From Lewinellaceae bacterium (GTDB taxonomy: Bacteria; Bacteroidota; Bacteroidia; Chitinophagales; Saprospiraceae): a stretch of DNA of 64,000 nt. The position numbers and the translations under genes are program-made. Below are positions 1 to 8,347 of the stretch, piece by piece. Every line of letters begins with the position of its first letter. The first letter of the stretch is position 1. Location of the stretch: positions 248,001 through 312,000 of the forward strand of contig JACJYC010000004.1 in the NCBI GenBank assembly GCA_020636325.1. The letters run 5' to 3'. The notes beneath the pieces are model-generated. The model worked only from the letters and a program-made list of their open reading frames with translations. It was not told the origin of the DNA and did no database searches.

Positions 1-363
1 ATATACGCCGGTTATTCTGTTGCCGATTCGGAAAAGCCGGCTCCCGGCACCGAGCAAATGGTACATTTCAGGCATAAATACCTGACCGCGGGCTTGCGGC
101 TTTCCGCACACGTCAACCCCAGGCCCGAACCCTGGGATGTTTACGGCGGCTTTGTGGCCGGCTGGTCGCAGAACAGGACCCGCACCATGTCCGGCGATCC
201 GGAATGGTTTGTTCTGCACAAAGGGTTGAAGCCGGTAAGGAACGGCATTCATCTGTCCGGGTTCATGGGCGCGCGGTATGCCCTGGGCGAACGGCTCGGA
301 TTGTTCGCGGAAGTCGGCTGGTGCGTCTCCCTGCTCTCCGTCGGATTGAGCTTCCGGGTATAG
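1..363 (+). CDS. outer-membrane beta-barrel protein, C-terminal fragment
   Basis: The reading frame is open from the first base of the window, so this is the 3' end of a longer gene; the first internal ATG at 58 is not its start. About 120 residues are visible. They show the alternating aromatic/glycine pattern of outer-membrane strands and end in GLSFRV, close to the usual C-terminal beta-signal with alternating hydrophobic residues. No named family is recognisable from this part. A perfect hairpin follows 22 bases after the stop. The barrel assignment is inferred from the strand pattern and the C-terminus; the function is unknown. Confidence 0.6.
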   Translation: MYAGYSVADSEKPAPGTEQMVHFRHKYLTAGLRLSAHVNPRPEPWDVYGGFVAGWSQNRTRTMSGDPEWFVLHKGLKPVRNGIHLSGFMGARYALGERLGLFAEVGWCVSLLSVGLSFRV

Positions 364-385
364 CCGGTTTAACAAAACGTTGACG

Positions 386-411
386 GCCGGAACGGGAAAA
401 TCCGTTCCGGC
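386..411. terminator. hairpin after the first gene, terminator-like
   Basis: GCCGGAACGG (386-395) and CCGTTCCGGC (402-411) form a perfect 10-bp stem with a 6-base loop, starting 22 bases after the stop at 363. No run of T follows, so intrinsic termination is uncertain; it could act as a 3' stabilising structure instead. Confidence 0.45.
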
Positions 412-889
412 GCCGTTCAATCGATTACAAATGATGAAAAAAAAGCATAAATCCGCGCGGCCGGGAAACATTTTTTTTCGAAATCCGTATAAATTTTAAA
501 ATGGCAATATCCAGCCCGGAAAAGTAACTATCACAAAAACTCACCCTGAATAGAAAGCACTAAAAAATAGTAAAAAGGGCTCCGTTTGTCTGGTTCACTC
601 AATCGTTTTGTATTAAAATCGAGGGTAATTGGTATAATTCTGTTAGGAAACGGTAATGTTTTCCAAAAAGTGAGTATTATTGCAACTTGAAAGAGCGACC
701 GGTTTTACTCTCGCCGATGCCATTTTTTTGTCCCTTACATTAACGAGTTTTCATTCCTAACGATTAATTGATTGGTCAGTGGTTCAAAATTCTTGATGGT
801 CCTGGTACGTTAACCGGTTAGGAGAGAACTACATTACACACCACTACGCCTGGGATCCTTGCACTTTCCAGGCGGAAAAATTAATTACT
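412..889. other. long non-coding gap before the VPS10/BNR gene
   Basis: This AT-rich stretch of nearly 480 bases has no convincing open frame on either strand. TTTTGTATTAA lies near 606 and GGTATAATTC near 631. TATTATTG near 674 is one mismatch from the TAnnTTTG -7 element. None is strong enough to name as the promoter of the gene at 890. Confidence 0.4.
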
Positions 890-3800
890 ATGAGACGGCA
901 ATGCTGTCGATGGCTCTTAATTTTTGTGTTTTTAGGGAGCGCTTATTCGGATTGGGGGCAAATGGCATCTATCTTGTCATCCAACCGGATGAGGAATTTC
1001 TTTTTCGAACAAACACAGTACCTGGGATTAACCTGGCGCAATATCGGCCCTTACCGGGGCGGCCGGTGCGCAGCCGTCAGCGGATCACCCAGAGATCCAC
1101 TCCTCTACTACATGGGAACCAGCGGTGGCGGCGTCTGGAAAACGCAGGACGGCGGCATCACCTGGAATAATGTTTCCGACGGATATTTTCGCACCTCTTC
1201 GGTCGGCGCCATTGCGGTGTCTGACCGCGACCCCAATATCGTATATGTAGGCACGGGCGAACACCCTGTGCGCGGGGTGATGACCAGCCCCGGCGACGGC
1301 GTTTACAAATCCCTCAACGGCGGCCAGACCTGGTCTTACCTCGGGCTGCCGGATTCCCGCCACATCTCCGCCATCCGCATTCATCCGGATAATCCGGACG
1401 TCGTTTACGTGGCCGTTCAGGGCGCGCTGTACAGCCCCTGTGAAGACCGGGGCGTTTATAAAAGCGATGACGGCGGCAAAACCTGGTCCAAGATCCTTTA
1501 CATCAACCCGACTACCGGCGCCAGCGACCTGAGCATGGACCTGAATAATCCCAGAGTGCTATACGCCGGCATGTGGGACCATATGCGCACGCCATGGGAC
1601 ATTCGGAGCGGCGGCCCCGGTTCGGGCCTGTACCGGTCGACCGACGGCGGCGAAAACTGGGAACGGATGACCTCCGGCCTGCCCGCTTCCATGGGCAAGG
1701 TCGCCGTTGATATTTCCAGAGCCAACTCCAGGATCATCTACGCCAATATCGAAGCGGCGGAAGGCGGCGTTTTCAGGTCTGAAGACGGCGGGCAGTCCTG
1801 GCAACAAACCAGCAATGACCGGAATACGGTTTCCCGCGCCTGGTATTTCACCAAGATCGTGGCCGACCCCAGGGACCCCGAAACGGTTTATGTGCTGAAC
1901 GCACCTTTCCTCAAGTCGATCGACGGCGGGCGAACCTTCCGGGAAATTGCCGTAGCCCATTATGATCAACACGATCTGTGGATCAATCCGGACCGGCCGG
2001 AGATCCTGGCCCTGGCCAACGACGGCGGAAGCTGCATTTCCTTTAACAACGGCCTGAGCTGGAGCACCCAATACAACCAGCCTACCGGTCAGTTTTACCG
2101 GGTGATCGCCGACAACCAGGCGCCCTACTTCATTTACGGCGGGCAACAGGACTACGGCAGCCTGGCCATACCCAGCCGCACCAACAGGCCCTGGATCGAC
2201 GGCCAGGACTGGTATCAGGTGGCCGGCGGCGAAAGCGCATTCATCGCTTTTGATTCCGACGACCCCCGGCTGATCTACGGCACCAATTATCAGGGAGCTA
2301 TTTCTGTATTTGACCAAAAAACAGGCTCCAACAAAGATATCATGGCCTATCCTTCCATCGGAGTGGCGAGCCTCCCGAAGGATCAGAAGTATCGTTTTAA
2401 CTGGAATGCGCCGCTCATTACCTCGCCTCATGATCCCAAAATTCTGTTCCACGGCGCAAACGTCATACTCAAATCCATCGACGGCGGCATGAGTTGGGAA
2501 CCCATCAGTCCCGACCTGACCACTAATGACAAAACCAAACAAGGCCCCGGCGGAGGACCCTTTACCAACGAAGGAGCCGGCGGCGAAAACTACAACACCC
2601 TGACTTATATCGCCTGTTCGCCCCACGACCCGAACGTGATCTGGGCGGGCTCCGACGACGGCCTGCTGCATGTCACCAGGAACGGCGGCGCCAACTGGAA
2701 GCTGATCTTTCCGCCCAACCTGGGCGACGGCGCCATCAATTCGATCGAGGTATCCCCTCACCGGCCCGGTATGGCGGTTGTCGCTGCCAACAGGTACAAA
2801 TTAGGCGACCTCAGGCCCTATATCTTCGTGACCGACGATTACGGATCGCATTGGAAAACCATCGTGGAAGGCATCAAGGAAGAGGATTTTGCCCGGGTGG
2901 TCCGGGAAGATCCCATCCGGCCCGGTTTGTTGTATGCGGGTACGGAAGGCGGGCTTTATCTTTCACCCAATTACGGGGACAGCTGGTTTCCGTTTCAGCT
3001 GAATCTTCCCGTTTGCCCCATTACCGATATCTGTATCAGGGATAACGACCTGGTCGTGTCCACCGCAGGCCGGGGATTCTGGATACTGGATGATATCAGC
3101 AGCATTCAGCAAAGCGCCGGTGAACTGTTGAACGGACATGCCAGACTTTTTCAGCCCAAAACCGCCGTCCGGTGGGAAGCCGCCGCGGCTTGCTCACCGT
3201 CTGTTCTGGCCGGCGCCAACCCGCTTCCGGGGGTCATCATTGATTATTACCTGCCGTTCTTCAAGGATTCCATCCATGTTTCTCTGGAGATCCTGGACAG
3301 TTCCGGCAAACTTATGCGGCGGTATTCCAATTACAAGGCGGCGTCCTGCACGGCCTCGCTCAATCCGCTGATGCCCGCACGTACGGGCGTCAACCGCTTT
3401 AACTGGGACCTGCGGCGGGAACCCCTGGAGGCCTTCGATGGCGTCTACCTGCCCGGCGATCTGCAGGGCGGACTGGTTGCGCCGGGTAAATACCTGATCC
3501 GGTTGTGTCTGCCCAATGATACCCTGGTCAAAAACTGTACCGTATTGCCGGACCCCAGGCTGGAAGCTGCCCCCAAGGATTTTACCGACCAGGCCGCCTT
3601 GACCAGTTCCATAGAGGATAACCTGAGGGAATTGCATTTTGCCATCGGGACCATGAAAAATGTGCGGCGCCAGGTGGTGAATGTTCGCGAAAGCCTGGCT
3701 AAGACCAATGCCGGCATGGCGCTTGTCGGTCCGTGCGACCAGATTGTAGCTCATATCGACCATTGGCAGGATCAGCTGGTGCAAACCAAACAAAAAACCT

Positions 3801-4057
3801 ATCAGGACATCACCAATTATCCCAATAAACACGTCGCAGAATGGATCAATCTGCTGCGCAAAGCCGACAGCCACGATCCCAGGCTGACGGCCGGCGTCAG
3901 GAATCGTTACAAAGACCTTGCAGCCGGCCTCGAAGGTTACCGCGATGAAATGGATATCATTCTGAATGACGAGGTCGGCCGGTTCAATGAGCGGTACCGC
4001 CAGGCGAATTTTCCGGCGGTGATCCTTCCGCCTGCCAGGGATGCTGATAAACCTTGA
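890..4057 (+). CDS. secreted VPS10/sortilin-type BNR-repeat propeller protein
   Basis: This is a 1055-residue protein with an N-terminal signal peptide (hydrophobic about 8-19, ending near GSAYS). Two-thirds of it is a chain of BNR/Asp-box motifs of the S-x-D-x-G-x-x-W type: KTQDGGITW about residue 83, KSLNGGQTW 139, KSDDGGKTW 190, RSTDGGENW 248, RSEDGGQSW 295, KSIDGGRTF 341, KSIDGGMSW 526, and weaker copies to about 700. This pattern is that of beta-propellers annotated as VPS10, sortilin or glycosyl-hydrolase-like proteins in Bacteroidota. The last 250 residues hold a beta domain (FNWDLRRE, then PGKYLIRL) and a helical tail. The same C-terminal plan recurs in the gene cut by the window end at 63088. 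There is no T9SS tail. The substrate is unknown, and catalytic activity should not be assumed from the BNR repeats. Confidence 0.85.
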   Translation: MRRQCCRWLLIFVFLGSAYSDWGQMASILSSNRMRNFFFEQTQYLGLTWRNIGPYRGGRCAAVSGSPRDPLLYYMGTSGGGVWKTQDGGITWNNVSDGYFRTSSVGAIAVSDRDPNIVYVGTGEHPVRGVMTSPGDGVYKSLNGGQTWSYLGLPDSRHISAIRIHPDNPDVVYVAVQGALYSPCEDRGVYKSDDGGKTWSKILYINPTTGASDLSMDLNNPRVLYAGMWDHMRTPWDIRSGGPGSGLYRSTDGGENWERMTSGLPASMGKVAVDISRANSRIIYANIEAAEGGVFRSEDGGQSWQQTSNDRNTVSRAWYFTKIVADPRDPETVYVLNAPFLKSIDGGRTFREIAVAHYDQHDLWINPDRPEILALANDGGSCISFNNGLSWSTQYNQPTGQFYRVIADNQAPYFIYGGQQDYGSLAIPSRTNRPWIDGQDWYQVAGGESAFIAFDSDDPRLIYGTNYQGAISVFDQKTGSNKDIMAYPSIGVASLPKDQKYRFNWNAPLITSPHDPKILFHGANVILKSIDGGMSWEPISPDLTTNDKTKQGPGGGPFTNEGAGGENYNTLTYIACSPHDPNVIWAGSDDGLLHVTRNGGANWKLIFPPNLGDGAINSIEVSPHRPGMAVVAANRYKLGDLRPYIFVTDDYGSHWKTIVEGIKEEDFARVVREDPIRPGLLYAGTEGGLYLSPNYGDSWFPFQLNLPVCPITDICIRDNDLVVSTAGRGFWILDDISSIQQSAGELLNGHARLFQPKTAVRWEAAAACSPSVLAGANPLPGVIIDYYLPFFKDSIHVSLEILDSSGKLMRRYSNYKAASCTASLNPLMPARTGVNRFNWDLRREPLEAFDGVYLPGDLQGGLVAPGKYLIRLCLPNDTLVKNCTVLPDPRLEAAPKDFTDQAALTSSIEDNLRELHFAIGTMKNVRRQVVNVRESLAKTNAGMALVGPCDQIVAHIDHWQDQLVQTKQKTYQDITNYPNKHVAEWINLLRKADSHDPRLTAGVRNRYKDLAAGLEGYRDEMDIILNDEVGRFNERYRQANFPAVILPPARDADKP

Positions 4058-4157
4058 GCGGCTGAAATTCGCTGCGGTCAAACCAAAAGGGGGGCGTACC
4101 TGTTTATAGTGCTCCGGAAAGGTCTTCCGGGAAGCCCTGTACAGTAAAAACCTTTCT

Positions 4158-5984
4158 ATGAGTTATCGCAGTTTGCGGGAATGCGCCAATGACCTGGAAA
4201 AGCACGGCCGGCTCGTCAGGATCCGCACAGAAGTCGATCCTGATCTGGAAATGGCCGAAATCCACAGGCGGATTTTTGACGCCGGCGGTCCGGCCATTTT
4301 GTTTGAACGGGTAAAAGGCAGCCCCTTTCAGGCGATATCCAACCTGTACGGCACCTTCGGGCGCACCGAGTTCATCTTCCGCCACACCCTGGAAAAAGTC
4401 AGGAAAGTGATTGAGCTGAAAGCCGATCCATCCCGCTTTTTCAGGCAGCCATTCCGGTATGCGAGCGCTCCGCTCACAGCTGTTTCGGCCTTACCCATGA
4501 AAAGCATAGGGCCTGTGCCCGTACTTTACGGCCGGACAACCGTCAGCCGGTTGCCGCAGATCAAATCATGGCCGATGGATGGGGGCGCGTTCGTTACCCT
4601 TCCGCAGGTGATGACCCTGCCGCCCGGGGTCAGCAGCATGATGCAGAGCAACCTGGGCATGTACAGGGTCCAGCTTTCCGGGAATGATTATGTACCGGAC
4701 GCGGAGATCGGCATGCACTACCAGTTGCACCGCGGCATCGGCATACACCAGTCCATGCACATGGCCGCGGATGTACCCTTCCGGTGTTCGGTTTTCGTGG
4801 GGGGGCCGCCCTCACATGCCTTTTCCGCCATCATGCCGCTCCCGGAAGGCATCAGCGAGCTCACCTTTGCCGGCATGCTGGCGGGCCGTCGCTTCCGCTA
4901 TGCCAGAAAGAACGGCCATGTCCTCTCCGCCGACGCCGATTTTGTCATTACGGGTACCATCCGGAAGTCCGGGAAAAAACCGGAAGGGCCGTTTGGCGAT
5001 CACCTGGGATATTACAGCCTGGCACACGATTTTCCGGTCATGGAGGTGGAACAGGTTTATCACCGGCGCGACCCCCTCTGGCACTTCACCGTAGTGGGGC
5101 GCCCACCCCAGGAAGATTCCAGTTTCGGCTACCTGATCCACCAATTGGTCAGGCTGCTGACCCCGCAGGAATTCCCCGGCGTGAAAGAGATCAACGCCGT
5201 AGACGCCGCAGGGGTTCACCCGCTTCTGCTGGCCGTCGGCAGCGAACGATATATGCCGTTCAGGGAACATGACGGCCCGGAGGAGATACTCACCCAGGCC
5301 AATCGCATTCTGGGAACCGGGCAGACCTCGCTGGCCAAATTCCTGATCATAGCCGCTGATTCCCCCGGGGTTTCAGCCAAGGATATTCCCGGTTTTTTTC
5401 AGCATGTGCTCGAAAGGGTTGACTGGATGCGCGACCTCCATTTCCAGACCAGGACGACGATCGATACCCTGGATTACTCGGGTTCGGGCTGGAACGAAGG
5501 GAGCAAGGTGGTCATTGCCTGCGCCGGCGCCCTGAAAAGGACGCTGGCACGCGAATTGCCCGGCAACCTGACCCTGCCCGATGGGTTTTCGGCGCCGAAA
5601 CTCGCCCTGCCCGGCGCGCTGATCGTCAGGGGGCCGAAATTCACGACCGAAAGCGGGTATGCAGACCCCCCGATGCTGGCGGCCCATTTCGAACAGTTCC
5701 AACCCGAAGGAATTCCCTTGGTTGTTATTGCCGACGACAGCGATTTCACCGCCGCCACCCTGAACAATTTCCTGTGGGTGACCTTTACCCGGGCCAACCC
5801 CTCGCACGACCTGTACGGCTCGGCTGCCGCTGTGGTCCACAAACACTGGGGTTGCGCCGGCCCGCTGCTGATTGACGCCAGGATAAAACCACACCATGCA
5901 CCGCCCTTGGAAACTGATCCGGCCATAAGTAAAAAAATTGACCGGCTTTTTGGCCCCGGCGGGGATCTTCACGGGCTCGATTGA
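4158..5984 (+). CDS. UbiD-family decarboxylase (menaquinone-type)
   Basis: This 608-residue protein belongs to the UbiD family, decarboxylases that use prenylated FMN. It opens with SLRECANDLEKHGRLVRI, typical of the family. The diagnostic segment EGPFGDHLGYYS lies at about residue 277, within the region holding the conserved acidic residues of the active site. Its length fits the long Bacteroidota/Actinobacteria subgroup annotated as the menaquinone-biosynthesis decarboxylase better than the roughly 490-residue enterobacterial UbiD. No UbiX partner is in the window. The gene stands alone, 100 bases after the BNR gene. The aromatic substrate is inferred from the family; a quinone-pathway role is likely but not proven. 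Confidence 0.88.
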   Translation: MSYRSLRECANDLEKHGRLVRIRTEVDPDLEMAEIHRRIFDAGGPAILFERVKGSPFQAISNLYGTFGRTEFIFRHTLEKVRKVIELKADPSRFFRQPFRYASAPLTAVSALPMKSIGPVPVLYGRTTVSRLPQIKSWPMDGGAFVTLPQVMTLPPGVSSMMQSNLGMYRVQLSGNDYVPDAEIGMHYQLHRGIGIHQSMHMAADVPFRCSVFVGGPPSHAFSAIMPLPEGISELTFAGMLAGRRFRYARKNGHVLSADADFVITGTIRKSGKKPEGPFGDHLGYYSLAHDFPVMEVEQVYHRRDPLWHFTVVGRPPQEDSSFGYLIHQLVRLLTPQEFPGVKEINAVDAAGVHPLLLAVGSERYMPFREHDGPEEILTQANRILGTGQTSLAKFLIIAADSPGVSAKDIPGFFQHVLERVDWMRDLHFQTRTTIDTLDYSGSGWNEGSKVVIACAGALKRTLARELPGNLTLPDGFSAPKLALPGALIVRGPKFTTESGYADPPMLAAHFEQFQPEGIPLVVIADDSDFTAATLNNFLWVTFTRANPSHDLYGSAAAVVHKHWGCAGPLLIDARIKPHHAPPLETDPAISKKIDRLFGPGGDLHGLD

Positions 5985-6040
5985 TGTTTTTTAAACAAAA
6001 ATTGATTCGTTTAAAGTTTTTCCATCCTTTCATTTTAAAT

Positions 6041-6048
6041 TATCTTTG
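6041..6048 (+). promoter_or_regulatory. Bacteroidota -7 promoter element, TATCTTTG
   Basis: This matches TAnnTTTG exactly and lies 17 bases before the ATG at 6066, giving a very short predicted leader. The -33 region (GTTTT near 6016-6020) is only a weak match to TTTG. Confidence 0.6.
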
Positions 6049-6065
6049 CAGCTAAACCCAGGGCT

Positions 6066-7148
6066 ATGAAAAGGGAAGACCGGCAAACTTCCGATCCTTT
6101 ACTTGCGCAAAAATTGAAGTTGGATGAGGTTTCTCATGACCGGCTTGACTATTTTTTGGCGAATGGATACCGGGTGCTGGGACAGGCGCTTTACAACTCC
6201 GCTTTTCTTCGAGCGGATGACGGTGATTTTTATACCGTTCTTTCCGCCCGCTTGCCCCTCAGCGGCTACAGTTTCACCAAAAGCCAGCGCAAACTCCTTC
6301 GTAAGAACAGGTCCTTGTTCCGGTTTGAGATCGGCCCCGCCCGGAAAACGGATGCCAAAACCTGGGTCAATGACCTGTACGGCCGGAAATTTCCCCGGAA
6401 ATATTGCGACAACCTGGATTATTTCCTGTTGAACGAGCGCGGGATCAAAGCGGTCGATACCTGGGAAATTGAGATCTACAAGGACGATGAACTGATCGGC
6501 TTCAGTTTTTTCGATCTCGGGCATGAGTCGATTTACAGCAAAGTCGGCATTTATGACCCAGACTTCTCGGAATACAGCCTGGGCTATTACACCATGCTTG
6601 AAGAACTGGCTTTCGCGCAGGACCGCAATATGAAATACTACTATCCGGGCTATGTGGTGCCGGGCTGCCGGGATTTTGATTATAAACACCGGCTGGGCGA
6701 TGTTGAGGTCAAGGATTGGCATACCGCTGAATGGCAGCCTTACTCCAGGATAAAGCATGCGCCGCTTTTGCTGGAAGAGATGGTCATGGCGCTGACCGGC
6801 ATCAAAGCGGAACTGCATGCCAGGGGGATCGCTACCATCATGGTCTGGAATCCGAATTTTAATTATCCGTTATGGTGGTACAACAGCGAGGATTATCTGT
6901 ACCTGCCTGTGGTATTGGGCTTTCTGGACCACGAAGGCGGGATCAAAACCAACAATTACCTCGTTGCCGACCCCTTGAAAAAAACCTACCAACTGCTGAG
7001 CTGCTATCCGCTGGACACCTCCAAACAACTGGCCTTCTTTCCCAAAGGCAGCGACTCCATGATGCTGTTCCTGCCGCAGGTCTTCCGAAGGTCGCAACAC
7101 TGGCCCTGGAAAAACGCCGCCGATCTGGCCGCCAAATTCAGGAAATAA
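6066..7148 (+). CDS. ATE/Bpt-like aminoacyl-tRNA-protein transferase homologue, copy 1
   Basis: This 360-residue protein resembles the C-terminal catalytic half of arginyl/leucyl-tRNA-protein transferases, a GNAT-like fold. The signature is FSFFDLG, then YDPDFSEYSLGYYTML (about 160-173), then KYYYPGYVVPGC (about 188-199) and FDYKHRLGDVE. In the known enzymes this region takes an aminoacyl group from tRNA and adds it to protein N-termini for degradation. The N-terminal Cys cluster of classical ATE1/Bpt is not visible, so the usual activity is uncertain. A paralogue follows directly at 7258. It has its own promoter element at 6041. The family assignment is fairly firm; the reaction is an inference. 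Confidence 0.65.
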   Translation: MKREDRQTSDPLLAQKLKLDEVSHDRLDYFLANGYRVLGQALYNSAFLRADDGDFYTVLSARLPLSGYSFTKSQRKLLRKNRSLFRFEIGPARKTDAKTWVNDLYGRKFPRKYCDNLDYFLLNERGIKAVDTWEIEIYKDDELIGFSFFDLGHESIYSKVGIYDPDFSEYSLGYYTMLEELAFAQDRNMKYYYPGYVVPGCRDFDYKHRLGDVEVKDWHTAEWQPYSRIKHAPLLLEEMVMALTGIKAELHARGIATIMVWNPNFNYPLWWYNSEDYLYLPVVLGFLDHEGGIKTNNYLVADPLKKTYQLLSCYPLDTSKQLAFFPKGSDSMMLFLPQVFRRSQHWPWKNAADLAAKFRK

Positions 7149-7215
7149 CCGGTCTTTTCCCGATGGGTTTTTCCAAAATCGGCAGAAAATGTAACGGCCT
7201 CTAAAATGGATTGGC

Positions 7216-7223
7216 TACCTTTG
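7216..7223 (+). promoter_or_regulatory. Bacteroidota -7 element, TACCTTTG
   Basis: This exact TAnnTTTG match lies 34 bases before the ATG at 7258. A start at the upstream TTG (7228) would sit at or before the predicted transcription start, so the element supports the ATG at 7258. It also implies that the second paralogue is transcribed on its own. Confidence 0.6.
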
Positions 7224-7257
7224 CCCTTTGTTTTCCCCTGGTTGTGAATTTAATAGC

Positions 7258-8325
7258 ATGTTCGCTGAAAAGCATTATCCCGAATCACTGAATCCGGAAG
7301 AGTTGGATGCCTACTTGTCCAAAGGCTGGTACAGGATGGGGCAATCCATCTTTACCACGCATTTCCTTTGTTTCGACCAGCAGTTTTATTCGGCAATTTG
7401 GGTCCGGCAAGACCTGGAGGGTTTCGGATTCGGGAAAAGGCCGCGCAAATTAATGCGCAACAATGACCGCCTGTTCAGGCACGAAATCCATCAGGGAAAA
7501 ATCGATCAGGTCAAGGAGCGGCTCTACCAGCGGTACCGGCGTTCGTTTCCCGGAATTTTGGCGCCCACCCTCAAAGATTCCCTGCTCGACGGCGAGGAGA
7601 TCAATATCTACAATACCTTCGAAGTTTGCATCTATGACGGCGATCAATTGGTCGCTTTCAGCTTTTTCGATCTGGGCGCCGACAGTTCTGCCAGTATCCT
7701 GGGCGTTTATGACCCGGATTACCGGCAGTACAGCCTCGGCTTTTATTCCATGCTGCTCGAAATGGAATACAGCATGTCCCTGGGGCTGAAGTATTATTAT
7801 CCGGGTTATGTGGTGCCGGGTTATTCCAGGTTTGAGTACAAACTCCGGATCGGCCCCGTTGAATATTTCCACATGGAGACCGGGGAATGGCTCCCCTACG
7901 CCGCCATCAAAGAAGAGGATATTCCGATCGAGAAAATGCGGGAGAAACTCAAGGCCGTGCAACAAAAACTATCCGGCAGCAAGTTGTATTGCAGGGTGCA
8001 GTATTACCCCCTGTTCGAAGCCAGCCTCTTCAGCTTCTGGCGGGCCAATTATCTGGATTTTCCCATCGTGTTGAATTGCACGCCGGAGAACAGGGATCGC
8101 CCGCTGCTGGTTGTTTTTGATACCAAACACGACCATTATTCACTGGTACAATGCTCCAATTTTGACGACCCCAATATCGTCTTCAACGAAGGGTACCTCA
8201 ATAATTTTTCCCCCACCAGGTTCCTCACCTCCTTAATGGTGGTGAATGCCTTCTGGGCGGCTTCCGATAACCCGCAGGAGGTCGCCGAAACCTTGCTGGA
8301 CAACCTCCAGCGGGAACAGGGATGA
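7258..8325 (+). CDS. ATE/Bpt-like aminoacyl-tRNA-protein transferase homologue, copy 2
   Basis: This 355-residue protein is a paralogue of its upstream neighbour. It shares FSFFDLGADS, YDPDYRQYSLGFYSML, KYYYPGYVVPGY and the FEYKLRIGPVE segment. The start is placed at ATG 7258, not TTG 7228, because a -7 element occupies 7216-7223. The two proteins match throughout but are clearly diverged, so this is an old tandem duplication. One difference is visible: copy 1 has Cys after PGYVVPG where copy 2 has Tyr. It ends 22 bases before the convergent SusD gene. Functional caveats are as for copy 1. Confidence 0.65.
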   Translation: MFAEKHYPESLNPEELDAYLSKGWYRMGQSIFTTHFLCFDQQFYSAIWVRQDLEGFGFGKRPRKLMRNNDRLFRHEIHQGKIDQVKERLYQRYRRSFPGILAPTLKDSLLDGEEINIYNTFEVCIYDGDQLVAFSFFDLGADSSASILGVYDPDYRQYSLGFYSMLLEMEYSMSLGLKYYYPGYVVPGYSRFEYKLRIGPVEYFHMETGEWLPYAAIKEEDIPIEKMREKLKAVQQKLSGSKLYCRVQYYPLFEASLFSFWRANYLDFPIVLNCTPENRDRPLLVVFDTKHDHYSLVQCSNFDDPNIVFNEGYLNNFSPTRFLTSLMVVNAFWAASDNPQEVAETLLDNLQREQG

Positions 8326-8347
8326 TCCCGCCCATCGGTTTTTCCAA

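Noticed and set aside
1559..2761. 400-residue open frame on the minus strand
   Set aside because: It is the antisense of the VPS10/BNR gene, which has clear domains.
7228..7257. TTG start of the second ATE-like gene
   Set aside because: It sits at the transcription start expected from the -7 element at 7216-7223; the ATG at 7258 fits better.
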